Positions 1 through 8,170 of a stretch of 24,772 nt of DNA are shown one piece after another; within the stretch, counting starts at the first letter, position 1, and the number at the start of each line of letters is the position of its first letter. The notes under the pieces were generated by a model. That model did not search any database, was not told the origin of the DNA, and was given only the letters and a program-made list of their open reading frames with translations. Made by a program: the position numbers and the translations under genes. The DNA is from Promethearchaeota archaeon (GTDB lineage: Archaea; Asgardarchaeota; Lokiarchaeia; Sigynarchaeales; SOKP01), in assembly GCA_014730295.1 (NCBI GenBank), contig WJIN01000098.1:1-24772 (forward strand), given 5' to 3'.

Positions 1-1
1 C

Positions 2-529
2 GGATTAGCTTTTGAAACTCAATATCAATGGTTCGTGAATGTTTCTGATGGAATTATCAACAAAACCTCTGATCTTTGGACTTTCACCACTATACCAAAT
101 AATCCTCCAGTAATCGCTAATCCAAGCCCATTAGACAGCACTTCAGGTATATCAATCAATCCTACACTACAAGTAACTGGTTATGATGAAGATAGTCAAG
201 ATTTAACAGTGTATTTCTTTGATAATACAACCGGAATCCCCATTCTGCTCGGAACAGGCACTGTATCTGGTGGTGGACCGGGAAATGTTGACATTGAATG
301 GAGTGGATTATCTTACAGTACACAATATCGTTGGTTCGTAAATATTTCAGACGGATTGATGAACATAACTTCAAATCTCTGGTCTTTCACGACTCAAGCC
401 CAAGGAGGAACGGACAATGGAACGCAAGAGATCTCAGGCTCTCCAATATTGATAATTCTCTCCCAAATAATGGTTTTTAGCCTTATCGGAGGTATTTATC
501 TCTCAAGAAAAAAGCTAGAGAGAAGTTAA
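2..529 (+). CDS. Repeat-containing surface protein, C-terminal fragment with membrane anchor
   Basis: The reading frame is open to the left edge, so only the last 175 or so residues are present. Two copies of an Ig/fibronectin-like module are visible: the motif ending in WTFTT near the left edge and its match ending in WSFTT are 303 nt apart, a period of about 101 residues. Each module has the pattern TQYxWFVNxSDG followed by NxTSxLWxFTT, and a new strand set opens with NNPPVIANPSPLDS. The end carries one hydrophobic helix (about 20 residues starting SPILIILSQ) followed by a basic tail RKKLERS, a typical archaeal C-terminal anchor with the repeats outside the cell. Several NxS/T sequons are compatible with N-glycosylation. 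Such modules are common in archaeal surface proteins; ligand and role are unknown. Confidence 0.75.
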   Translation, partial: GLAFETQYQWFVNVSDGIINKTSDLWTFTTIPNNPPVIANPSPLDSTSGISINPTLQVTGYDEDSQDLTVYFFDNTTGIPILLGTGTVSGGGPGNVDIEWSGLSYSTQYRWFVNISDGLMNITSNLWSFTTQAQGGTDNGTQEISGSPILIILSQIMVFSLIGGIYLSRKKLERS

Positions 530-1056
530 CATCTTAGATTCTTTAGAATTTCAAAATTTACTCTTTTTTTTCTATTTCTAAATATTCAATTTAAAGATAA
601 AATCAAAAATTGAAAAGAATATCACCCTTCAAAGCCTTTCCAGATAATTTAGGTATAAAATTAGTTTTTGTCGAAAATTATGGATTTCTAATATATTCTC
701 TCAAACTTAGAATTTTTTCTTTTTTTTGATTTAATAACAACATTAGCACTAAATCACTTAAGTTTCCTAATATTTCCAATAAAACAACTCTTTACAATTT
801 CTTTAAATCCCTTAATTAAATACGAAATTATTAGGGACTTAGTGTGATCTCTCTACAGTTTGAAATACAGAACAAGAAAGTTTGTAGATATTGTTCTTAG
901 AATAGGGTATTAAGGGTGATTAGAACATTTTGATGAGGATAATCTTATCTATTTATTATTGATAGATGGAAATAAAATATGCAAGTTATTTCTAAATAAA
1001 TCAAATTCACAAAATTTATGAAATATTATCAGAAATAATGGTTTTAGGAAAATATA
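530..1056. other. Long AT-rich intergenic stretch
   Basis: I find no convincing coding region, tRNA or structured RNA in these roughly 527 bases. Visible items are T-tracts (564-571 and around 715-727) and one modest inverted repeat, AGAACAA at 869-875 with TTGTTCT at 891-897 (7-bp stem, 15-nt loop). The stretch separates the end of a plus-strand gene from the 3' end of the minus-strand ribosomal operon, so it is a convergent region and need not hold promoters. Confidence 0.5.
564..571 (+). terminator. T-tract, possible terminator of the surface-protein gene
   Basis: A run of eight T residues lies about 35 nt after the stop codon of the surface-protein gene. Archaeal RNA polymerase commonly terminates at such oligo-T tracts without a hairpin. 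The region is AT-rich overall, so the assignment is weak. Confidence 0.35.
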
Positions 1057-1239
1057 TTATTCTTGACCATATACTTTGGTCCATCTCGTCTTTCTTGGAT
1101 TCTTTTTCTGATTTAACATTGCTTTTCGGCATTTATTCGAACAGAAATGCAATATTGTACCATCTCGCTTAACATACATTAATCCTCGTCCGATGGGAAT
1201 CTGATATTTGCAAAAAGAACAATTTTGAGTTTTTGGCAT
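1057..1239 (-). CDS. rpl24e: Large-subunit ribosomal protein L24e
   Basis: This 60-residue protein matches the archaeal/eukaryotic L24e family in full length. It has a zinc-ribbon pair, CSFC near residues 7-10 and CSNKC near residues 33-37, the middle motif GRGLMYVKRDGT, and the conserved basic end NPRKTRWTKV. It binds 23S rRNA in the 50S subunit. It lies 44 nt downstream of S6e on the same strand and is probably co-transcribed with it. In many archaea L24e sits with L7ae, S28e and Ndk; none of those is visible here, so this arrangement differs. No clear Shine-Dalgarno sequence precedes the ATG. Confidence 0.95.
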   Translation of the reverse strand: MPKTQNCSFCKYQIPIGRGLMYVKRDGTILHFCSNKCRKAMLNQKKNPRKTRWTKVYGQE

Positions 1240-1283
1240 ATCTAACCACTTTTTTATGTTTTTTTCTAATGTATTATTCGTAT

Positions 1284-1688
1284 TTATTCTTCTTCGCTTG
1301 GATTAAATAGTTCAGCTTCTCCAAATTTGGTGACTTTAAGGTTTACCAGTGTCATATCGGCCGTGATTTCATTTCCTCTCACTGTTTTTCTCCGTTTTTG
1401 CCCTTTCCGCTTTGGATGATATCCCGTAGATCTTTTCGATACTAAAATTTTTCTTTTTACAGGGCCATGGATGTCTTTTCTCATAGGGAACCCACTGGAA
1501 TCAGATCCTCCTGTAATCACAAATTCATAATTCGCAAACCCAATTAGACCTCCACGCACAGTATCACCAATTTTTAATCCTTCAAGCCGACTGAATCGGT
1601 TCTCATCTAATGTAATTTTTCTCGATTGCGACTTAAACTCGCCATTGGGAGCAGATATATTTAGTCTGTAAACTGTTTTCTCTGACAT
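1284..1688 (-). CDS. rps6e: Small-subunit ribosomal protein S6e
   Basis: The 134-residue product is an archaeal S6e: an N-terminal half with the family's beta core (SEKTVYRLNISAPNGE, then GLKIGDTVRGG and the ITGGSDSSGFPMRKD motif) and a strongly basic stretch KRKGQKRRKTVRGNEI. It is a 30S subunit component. I place the start at the ATG ending at 1688 (protein begins MSEKTVYR). A four-codon extension to a TTG at 1700 is possible but adds nothing conserved. The archaeal form lacks the long C-terminal phosphorylated tail of eukaryotic S6. L24e follows in the same operon. Confidence 0.95.
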   Translation of the reverse strand: MSEKTVYRLNISAPNGEFKSQSRKITLDENRFSRLEGLKIGDTVRGGLIGFANYEFVITGGSDSSGFPMRKDIHGPVKRKILVSKRSTGYHPKRKGQKRRKTVRGNEITADMTLVNLKVTKFGEAELFNPSEEE

Positions 1689-1693
1689 TGATA

Positions 1694-1708
1694 TTACCAA
1701 TCTGGTAA
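1694..1708. promoter_or_regulatory. Inverted repeat just upstream of the S6e start
   Basis: TTACCA (1694-1699) and TGGTAA (1703-1708) form a perfect 6-bp inverted repeat with a 3-bp centre, ending 6 bp before the S6e ATG. A TATA-like stretch (TTTATATTTT on the minus strand, about 1736-1748) lies roughly 30 bp further upstream, which would put the repeat at or near the transcription start. It could be a repressor site or a short hairpin in the leader, but a repeat this short can also arise by chance. Confidence 0.3.
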
Positions 1709-1883
1709 ATATTAAACTATCTTTAAAAATGTATGAAAATATAAATATTTTATTAATCTGGCAACTGAGAGTGTGTTTTGTCTGTATTCTCTGGAAATTA
1801 TTTTAGAAAAAAATAATAGGGTGTTGGGAATAGAGTACATTTCTAACTATATAATGAAAATCGATTGGAACTTTTTCTAATGG

Positions 1884-1901
1884 AAAAAAACTTTTAAATT
1901 G
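1884..1901 (+). promoter_or_regulatory. BRE/TATA-like promoter of the 1943-4097 operon
   Basis: An A-rich BRE-like stretch runs directly into the TATA-like CTTTTAAATTG, about 45 nt upstream of the ATG at 1943. With the usual archaeal spacing, transcription would start near 1922-1926, leaving a short leader. A purine-rich AGAAAGAAG follows but is not a good Shine-Dalgarno match. Confidence 0.45.
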
Positions 1902-1942
1902 AAAAAATTACTAAATCTATAGAAAGAAGAATTTGTTATCCT

Positions 1943-2743
1943 ATGCAAATATTTGAAGCGATTGAGTTGAAAGAATTTCCCTATATGAAAACGAGGGAAT
2001 TGACGAATCAACAAGGGATAGAAACAGTTTCAGATATAATTAATGAAGATTCTTCAGACAGCGTATTTCTCTTAGTTGACCACGATGAAAAACGGATTTG
2101 GGTCTATAATGGAAGTAAGAGCTCCTTTAAATTACAAATTTTTGGCGGAATTCTCGCGGGAGAATTGAGAAAGCAATTACGGTTATTCTATCGGATTTTT
2201 TCTTTAAATCAGTATGCGAGGGATGATAAGACTTTTAAAGAGGTATTAGCGAAATCTATCGGGCCCGGAAGGGCAAAAGAAATAACAGAAGAGGATTTTC
2301 CCGAAGAATCAATGGGAAGATTTGAACCACAAGAGTTATCAGTTCATCCTGGGTTAAAAATTAAGGATGCTGTTGAAAATATTGACCAACTTCCAAAACC
2401 AGATGACTTTGTTAGAAAGTTTTTAATTTCAGGCGTAAATATCTATACAAACGAGAAGAAAGTTAAAAAATTAATTCCCGAGCAAGAAACTACCAAAAAA
2501 ACCGTTAAATTAGGCCGATTAAATGATGGATTTACTTTTTTTGATGATAGACGATACTCTACAAGAATCTTTATTAATCGGAGACAACTCCAAGGTATAG
2601 AATTATTCGTTCATAAAAATGATCAAAGAGAGCCAATACAATTAGATATCCCCGTTCTTCCCGATGAACGCTTAAATCAATCGAGAGAAATCAATGAGCT
2701 GGAAAATGCGTTTGAGATTCCGGATAATCCTCCAAAGGAATAG
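1943..2743 (+). CDS. Uncharacterised protein, possible gelsolin-like segment
   Basis: I do not recognise this 266-residue soluble protein with confidence. Residues of about 40-90 (VFLLVDHDEKRIWVYNG, then SKSS and an amphipathic helix with GGILAGELRKQLRLFYRI) resemble the gelsolin-family pattern of a beta strand ending in a W-x-G-like turn followed by a long helix; this is a weak visual resemblance only. The rest is charged and mixed alpha/beta, with a second compact region of about 175-235 (LGRLNDGFTFFDDRRYSTRIF) and a disordered acidic tail. There is no signal peptide or membrane helix. It is the first gene of a two-gene operon with the radical SAM enzyme 13 nt downstream, which suggests a shared process that I cannot name. 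Confidence 0.6.
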   Translation: MQIFEAIELKEFPYMKTRELTNQQGIETVSDIINEDSSDSVFLLVDHDEKRIWVYNGSKSSFKLQIFGGILAGELRKQLRLFYRIFSLNQYARDDKTFKEVLAKSIGPGRAKEITEEDFPEESMGRFEPQELSVHPGLKIKDAVENIDQLPKPDDFVRKFLISGVNIYTNEKKVKKLIPEQETTKKTVKLGRLNDGFTFFDDRRYSTRIFINRRQLQGIELFVHKNDQREPIQLDIPVLPDERLNQSREINELENAFEIPDNPPKE

Positions 2744-2756
2744 ACGATAAAAAAAT

Positions 2757-4097
2757 ATGCTTTTCATCAATCCAAAAACGACTAAACCTACCGAACAGAA
2801 TACTCATTTTTTTCGAGAGCCAAATAGTGGGCTTCTCTACTTAGCAGCAATTCTCGATGAATATGATTTTGAGGTAGATTTGCTTGATTTAGAACAATTC
2901 TTGCATTTGAGTAAAACCGCTGTCAACAATGCGCTTCTAGATTATTCAACTACTCATGATGTTATTGGAATTACCTCCCTTACGAATACTTTTCAAAAAG
3001 CAATGGATTATGCTCAAATTATTAGACGAAAATTCCCCGAAAAAATAATCATATTTGGAGGGCCGCACGCATCATTTCTTTCCGAACAAATCCTAAAACT
3101 TGATTACCAGAACGAGAGGATAATTGATTTTATAGTCGTTGGAGAAGCTGAGTTCTCGCTGCTTAAGTTAATACAACTTATTAAATCCAATGATGTTAAC
3201 CATCAAGATTTAGCGAATATTGAAATGAAAATAAGCAAAATTCCTCATATTGCATATATGAATGCTCGCGGTCAATATAGATATACTGGAAATCAATCTG
3301 AAATAATTGATCTTAATACTTTACCGCTCCCCGCCCGTTATAAGCTTTCGCCCGTTAATTTTTACTATACCGTCGCAAATATTATCGTCAATCGAGGATG
3401 TCCAAATCAGTGCTCGTTTTGTTCTCGCCAGCAATTATTTAAGTCCCCCCGCTTACGTAGTCTTCAGTCGATCGATGCTGAGATACGTGATATCAAGTCC
3501 ACGCAGACTTATGAGTTTATTAATTTCTATGATAATATAAACCTCAATCTCACTTTTTTTGAAAAACTATGTAAACTGCTTCAAACACCTCATCTTCAAA
3601 TTCCTTGGGGTTGTGAACTACGCGTGGATAATCTTTCTTCTAAGCACGCCCAATTGCTACAAAAATCTGGTTGTAAGGTTATTGCCACTGGGATAGAATC
3701 CGCCAGCAAAAAGGTGCTAAAGAAAAATTTCAAGTACCAAGATCCTCATAAGGTTAAAAAAGGATTAGAACTTCTAAAGAAATGCAATATCCCCGTACAA
3801 GCCTATTTCGTGCTTGGATTACCGGGAGAGACCCAACAAACCTTTCGGAAAACCTTAGACTATATCAAACAGTTGCCTTTAACTGAAGAAGATACAATTA
3901 ATTATTTCATTGCCACCCCTTATCCTGGATCACGATTATGGACAGAGAGAGAGAAATTCGGTATAAACATAATAGAACACGATTTCACCAAATATGACTG
4001 CGAGCATATCATCTTTGAAACAAAAGATCTCTCTTATTCTCAATTAAAAGAGATGCTCCAAGAAGCTAAAAGCATCGAAACTTCCTTCATCGATTAA
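2757..4097 (+). CDS. B12-binding-domain radical SAM enzyme of unknown substrate
   Basis: The 446-residue protein has the BchE-like layout. An N-terminal Rossmann-like cobalamin-binding region (about 1-140) includes DVIGITSLTNTF and IIIFGGPHASF. A radical SAM barrel follows, with the CxxxCxxC cluster motif at Cys215, Cys219 and Cys222 in NRGCPNQCSFC. Downstream barrel elements are ATGIESAS and AYFVLGLPGET. Members bind a 4Fe-4S cluster and S-adenosylmethionine, often with cobalamin, for methylation or ring chemistry. The classic DxHxxG cobalamin-ligand motif is not visible, as in several members of this class. It follows the uncharacterised 1943-2743 gene by 13 nt, so that protein could be a partner or substrate. 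Confidence 0.85.
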   Translation: MLFINPKTTKPTEQNTHFFREPNSGLLYLAAILDEYDFEVDLLDLEQFLHLSKTAVNNALLDYSTTHDVIGITSLTNTFQKAMDYAQIIRRKFPEKIIIFGGPHASFLSEQILKLDYQNERIIDFIVVGEAEFSLLKLIQLIKSNDVNHQDLANIEMKISKIPHIAYMNARGQYRYTGNQSEIIDLNTLPLPARYKLSPVNFYYTVANIIVNRGCPNQCSFCSRQQLFKSPRLRSLQSIDAEIRDIKSTQTYEFINFYDNINLNLTFFEKLCKLLQTPHLQIPWGCELRVDNLSSKHAQLLQKSGCKVIATGIESASKKVLKKNFKYQDPHKVKKGLELLKKCNIPVQAYFVLGLPGETQQTFRKTLDYIKQLPLTEEDTINYFIATPYPGSRLWTEREKFGINIIEHDFTKYDCEHIIFETKDLSYSQLKEMLQEAKSIETSFID

Positions 4098-4154
4098 CAT
4101 TAATTTAATAGATAATATTACCTTAGATTAATTGTAATACGAGAACGATATACA

Positions 4155-4166
4155 TTTTTATAAAAG
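4155..4166 (+). promoter_or_regulatory. TATA-like promoter of fae-hps
   Basis: TTTTTATAAAAG is one of the strongest TATA-like sequences in the window. It is centred about 60 nt upstream of the fae-hps ATG and predicts transcription from about 4185-4190 with a leader of about 30 nt. Confidence 0.5.
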
Positions 4167-4219
4167 TAGAGTGTACATTATTAATAAATTAAAATAACCA
4201 TAGTAATTTGTAATTAATT

Positions 4220-5524
4220 ATGCCAAAAACTGAATTTTATATTGGCGAAGCTTTAATTGGTGACGCACCAAATTTGGCTCATGTAGACGTGATGGTAGGT
4301 TCTAAAGACGGACCTGTAGGATATGCCTTTTCACAGAGTCTTAGCCAACCTTCAGTAGGTCATGGGAGTCTACTTGCGGTTATTCGTCCAAATTTAGTTC
4401 CCAAGCCTCAAACTCTGATTATTCCAAAAGTTACCATAAAAAAGATGGAAGAAGCGAATAAGATTTTCGGACCCGCCCAGTCTGCGGTGGCTAAGGCAGT
4501 TGCCGATGCGGTAGAAGAGGGTATCGTCCCGATGGATAAATTGGATGACTGGGTAATAATTGTGAATGTATTCATCCATCCAGAAGGAGATGATTATAGA
4601 AAAATTTATCAATATAATTATGGTGCGGTAAAACTGGCACTTAGAAGAGCCCTCAAGAATTATCCTCCAATCGAAAAGATATTTTATGATAAAGATAGAG
4701 CAAAACATCCTGTTGCGGGTATTAAGGCGCCTAAATTGTGGAGACCGCCTTATCTTCAAGTCGCACTCGATCATCCTTCAATAGAACACCAAACGAAAGT
4801 AATTCAACGTTTACCAAAAAGCGACCGGATAATATTGGAAGCGGGTACCCCCTTTTTGAAGAAATACGGCATGGATGCCATTACAAAAATTCGAGAGCTA
4901 GAACCTAATAAATATATCGTAGCCGATCTTAAAACATTAGATGTAGGGAAACTTGAAGTAGATGACGCATTCAACGCGGGAGCCGATGGTGTCGTGTGTA
5001 GTGGCTTAGCATCCAGTGCTTCCATTGATAAATTTCTATTAGAAGCGGAGAGATTGGGGATTGATGGGATTATTGACATGATGGAAGTTCCCGATCCTGT
5101 TCAAAAGCTAAAATCGCTGAAACAGATTCCTCGCGTAGTGATCCTCCATCGAGGAATTGACGCCGAACAATCAACAGCGACTTCGGGAAGCGATGAAGCT
5201 CAAAAGAAAAAATGGGGATTCGTACCCAAGATAAAAGAACTTTATGCGGGCAACAAACTCGCAAGCGGAAGAGACCGTGTTCTAGTGGCAGTTGCAGGGG
5301 GAATTACCCCAGAAACCGCGGACGACGCGTTATCTATGGGTGCTGATATTTTAATTGTAGGTCGATTCATCACCTCGAGCAAGGATATCAAGAACTCCAC
5401 AAGAAGAATCATAAACAAACTTCCAGGCTATTCAGACGTTGATCTTAAGAGGATACACTCGGAAGATGACGACGAAGAGGCTTTACAAAAGCAATTGAAA
5501 GAGAATGAAACAACGAAACCTTAA
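4220..5524 (+). CDS. fae-hps: Bifunctional formaldehyde-activating enzyme / 3-hexulose-6-phosphate synthase
   Basis: The 434-residue protein is the archaeal Fae-Hps fusion. Residues 1 to about 165 are Fae, with GEALIGD, the catalytic-type histidine at His21 in NLAHVDVMVG, and the VGHGSLLAVIRPNL and VFIHPEGDD blocks; this domain condenses formaldehyde with tetrahydromethanopterin. Residues of about 185-400 are Hps, an orotidine-decarboxylase-fold barrel with VALDHPS, EAGTPFLKKYG, the ADLKTLD metal/catalytic motif, and HRGIDAEQ. Hps interconverts ribulose 5-phosphate plus formaldehyde with hexulose 6-phosphate. In archaea the fusion is thought to run toward ribulose 5-phosphate, with the formaldehyde captured by Fae. 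The last 30 or so residues are an acidic, probably disordered tail. It appears to be transcribed alone from its own TATA box. Confidence 0.95.
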   Translation: MPKTEFYIGEALIGDAPNLAHVDVMVGSKDGPVGYAFSQSLSQPSVGHGSLLAVIRPNLVPKPQTLIIPKVTIKKMEEANKIFGPAQSAVAKAVADAVEEGIVPMDKLDDWVIIVNVFIHPEGDDYRKIYQYNYGAVKLALRRALKNYPPIEKIFYDKDRAKHPVAGIKAPKLWRPPYLQVALDHPSIEHQTKVIQRLPKSDRIILEAGTPFLKKYGMDAITKIRELEPNKYIVADLKTLDVGKLEVDDAFNAGADGVVCSGLASSASIDKFLLEAERLGIDGIIDMMEVPDPVQKLKSLKQIPRVVILHRGIDAEQSTATSGSDEAQKKKWGFVPKIKELYAGNKLASGRDRVLVAVAGGITPETADDALSMGADILIVGRFITSSKDIKNSTRRIINKLPGYSDVDLKRIHSEDDDEEALQKQLKENETTKP

Positions 5525-5687
5525 TAATTCATTTTATTCCTCTTTTTGAGGCAAATATTTTTCAATATTTTTAATTATTTCTTTCTCCTTATACGATTTA
5601 ATTAAATAGTCTACAGAAAACTAGAATTTGAATAACAGGTTTTAATTATATAAGAAAATTAAAAATAAAGAAATAAGATGCTTTTAA

Positions 5688-7952
5688 TTATTTAATTGGG
5701 CGTGAATTTGCCTGAAATATTGGACCGATGAACTGAGAGTAGAGCTTTGCGTACTGATCTTGATTACTAATGATGCTAATCATTTCTGTTTCCTTATCTG
5801 TGTTTGGGCAAATAATAACTTCCTCGGCATCCCGTGTGACTGCGTAATAATCTCCCGCTTGAGCCAATTGTCGGAATTGAATATTTCCCAATTGCTTCAT
5901 TTTTCCAATTATATTGCCGTATTGATCCATATCAAAATTACTTGTAAGCATAAAACGCGCGGCCTTTTTCTGGAATGCATATTCTGATATAACTTGCAAT
6001 ACTTCGGGTACAGGGATGGGTGTGACGATGATAATGGAGGATTTGGTACGATAGACAGCATCCTTTATCGCTGAGACTAATGCTTCCCTACCTACAGTAT
6101 GCCATGTGGTTATTTTAGCAATCTCTGGGATGGCTTTTGATGCTTGAAAAATATCCATTAACTTTTCTTCATTTGTTTCCGCCTTTTCGGTGGCATCATC
6201 AATGGAATTCATAAATTCTAACGTGAAATCGGCAATTGCATCTTTTGTATTCTGTGTATTCTCCTTGGTGGTATTGGAAAGACTATTTTGTAGCTCTGTG
6301 GCATTTTCTTTATATTTTGTTTTATGATCTTCGAGCATATTGCTTAAATTACTGTTCAACTCTGCAGATTCACTATCCCATTCTGTGATGTGTCCATTAA
6401 TTTTATCAGAAACATTTCGCTTTGAATCATTGAATTTATAATCGACATCTTTAACCCAATTCTCATTTTTACGCTTAATTTCTGAATCAAATTCGGTATA
6501 ATGTCGTAGCGACTCATCCTTGTGTCGTGTGATTGATTCATCATACTTATCATTATGCTCTTTAAATGACTTCTCAACTGAATCTTTCAATTTCACGGTA
6601 GTATCAGCGCAGTCGTCAATTCCAGACTGAAGCGTCTCATCAATTTCGGTATTCAAATCTGTGGCTAAATTCTCTAGCTGGGCATCAACTTTTTGTTGTG
6701 CTTCTTGGTTTAGATCGGTTGTTTCTCCAGATAATTTATTATTTTCATTAGAAATTATTTCCGTGAGTTCAGATTTAACTTCTTCGGTGGTTGAATCGTC
6801 TGTTTCTATAAATCCTTCACTTTCACTGATAAAGTCTTCTTTTAATGGTTTTGAGTAGGTAAGAATATCTTCTTTTACCTGAGCGTATCGGGCTTTGTAT
6901 TTTTTATGTTGTCCGAATAATAAGGCTTTAAATGCGGATCCTCTGCTTGCTAAATCATCAGATAAGTCAGTGAAGCGATCAGATATTTCCAATAAATTAT
7001 CAATAAGTTGAACTGTTCTATCTTTAAATTCTGTAGTTTGCTTTCTTACTTCACTATGCTTATTATCAAAAGTTTTTTTCAAATCTTCTTGCATTACTTC
7101 TGTAGTGTTTCTGAGATGTTCGATATGACGACCAAGTAAGGTATCAATTTTTTCCTTCAATTCCTTAATAATTTTGTCCATTCTATCAAGATATTTTTCC
7201 AAAATAAGCTCCATCTTTGGTTTAAGTTCACCTGCGATGGTTTTATGGCGGTCGACATGCTCATCCAAATCTTTCTTTATTTCAGTTTCAAGCCCATTAA
7301 CTCTGCTTGAAAAATCCTCTAATAACTCAGAAATTAAACCTTGAAGATCATCTTTTGTTTGATTGATCTCATTTTCGTTGTTCTGGACAAATGAATTTGA
7401 AATATTTTTCAAGTCAGAATTTAATGAATCCATTATGGAGTGGAGATTGGTTTCGAGATTCTTTTCAGTATCGGTAAATTTTTTCTTTGTATTGTTAATT
7501 CTGTTTTCTTTATTCTTGTTTTTTACGTCTGAATCTTCAAAAAAGTATTTAATTTGTTCACTGACTGCATTCTCAACTTTTTCAATACTGCGATTCTGAA
7601 TTCCCTCTAATTTTTCGAAACGATTTGATTGATCTGTAAGTACTCTGTCTTTTATGTCTGCAATTTCATCTCTAAATGTTTCGGATTCATTATAAAATAA
7701 CTCAAAATAGGGCTCAAGAGGTATGTATCTTGTTACGATTCCCTCAACTTCTTTTAAGAATCCTTTTTCTACCAACTTATTAGTAATGTCGATAACCCTC
7801 TGATATTCTATCTCATCTTCCTCTTCATCGAAGGAGAAATAGACCTCAGAAACCGTCGCTCTCGGCACCTTTAAATAAACGAGGTAAACTTCAATATCTT
7901 CTTTAGTTAAACCATATCTTGTAAAGATTTCTTCTGTAAATTCTTTTAACAT
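5688..7952 (-). CDS. Long coiled-coil protein with winged-helix N-terminus and TrmB-like C-terminal domain
   Basis: The 754-residue protein has three parts. Residues of about 1-75 resemble a TrmB-type winged helix (LTKEDIEVYLVYLKVPRATVSEVY, then VIDITNKLVEKGFLKEVEG and a YIPLEP wing end). Residues of about 95-600 are almost entirely heptad-rich, charged and Q/N/S/T-rich, with few prolines, as expected for a very long coiled coil. Residues of about 608-754 form a compact domain (IPEIAKITTWHTVGREAL, SSIIIVTPIPVPEVL, RFMLTSNFD) resembling the phospholipase-D-like effector domain of TrmB regulators without HKD catalytic motifs. Ordinary TrmB proteins join these two ends by a short helix; here about 500 residues are inserted. 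A DNA-binding or scaffold role is plausible, but its function is unknown. The start has a GGAG Shine-Dalgarno motif (7960-7963) 7 nt upstream. Confidence 0.8.
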   Translation of the reverse strand: MLKEFTEEIFTRYGLTKEDIEVYLVYLKVPRATVSEVYFSFDEEEDEIEYQRVIDITNKLVEKGFLKEVEGIVTRYIPLEPYFELFYNESETFRDEIADIKDRVLTDQSNRFEKLEGIQNRSIEKVENAVSEQIKYFFEDSDVKNKNKENRINNTKKKFTDTEKNLETNLHSIMDSLNSDLKNISNSFVQNNENEINQTKDDLQGLISELLEDFSSRVNGLETEIKKDLDEHVDRHKTIAGELKPKMELILEKYLDRMDKIIKELKEKIDTLLGRHIEHLRNTTEVMQEDLKKTFDNKHSEVRKQTTEFKDRTVQLIDNLLEISDRFTDLSDDLASRGSAFKALLFGQHKKYKARYAQVKEDILTYSKPLKEDFISESEGFIETDDSTTEEVKSELTEIISNENNKLSGETTDLNQEAQQKVDAQLENLATDLNTEIDETLQSGIDDCADTTVKLKDSVEKSFKEHNDKYDESITRHKDESLRHYTEFDSEIKRKNENWVKDVDYKFNDSKRNVSDKINGHITEWDSESAELNSNLSNMLEDHKTKYKENATELQNSLSNTTKENTQNTKDAIADFTLEFMNSIDDATEKAETNEEKLMDIFQASKAIPEIAKITTWHTVGREALVSAIKDAVYRTKSSIIIVTPIPVPEVLQVISEYAFQKKAARFMLTSNFDMDQYGNIIGKMKQLGNIQFRQLAQAGDYYAVTRDAEEVIICPNTDKETEMISIISNQDQYAKLYSQFIGPIFQANSRPIK

Positions 7953-7980
7953 AGAAATTCTCCGTCCTTCTATAATTAAG

Positions 7981-7997
7981 GTATAAATAAATAAACC
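7981..7997 (-). promoter_or_regulatory. TATA-like element and short leader of the coiled-coil gene
   Basis: On the minus strand, GGTTTATTTATTTATAC ends about 30 nt before the ATG at 7952, placing a TATA-like box close to the start. The leader then carries GGACGGAG, a recognisable Shine-Dalgarno sequence, which is uncommon for the genes in this window. The remaining intergenic DNA up to 8170 is AT-rich and featureless. Confidence 0.4.
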
Positions 7998-8170
7998 TTG
8001 AATATTATAAATACTGCCTTGTTTTTATTTATTTATTTAATAATATTTTCTTAATTATGATATAAAAATTTAAGTTCTCACGTAGAATCGCTAAATTTTA
8101 AAGCAAAAGATTTTACTTTTTATTCAAAATTCCATCTGTAATAATTCTGAAAATACAAATACATGGCTAA

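Noticed and set aside
864..900. Hairpin AGAACAA...TTGTTCT as a structured RNA
   Set aside because: A 7-bp AT-rich stem with a 15-nt loop is weak and has no neighbouring structure or known motif.
900..960. Possible C/D-box guide RNA around the TGATGAGG in the 530-1056 gap
   Set aside because: The C box is not preceded by a purine, and no convincing D or D'/C' boxes follow at the right spacing.
1689..1700. Four-codon extension of S6e to a TTG at 1700
   Set aside because: The ATG at 1688 gives the family's usual N-terminus, and the extension overlaps the palindrome that looks regulatory.
4394..5264. Long minus-strand open frames opposite fae-hps
   Set aside because: They lie wholly inside a well-recognised enzyme gene, have no recognisable motifs and reflect its codon pattern.
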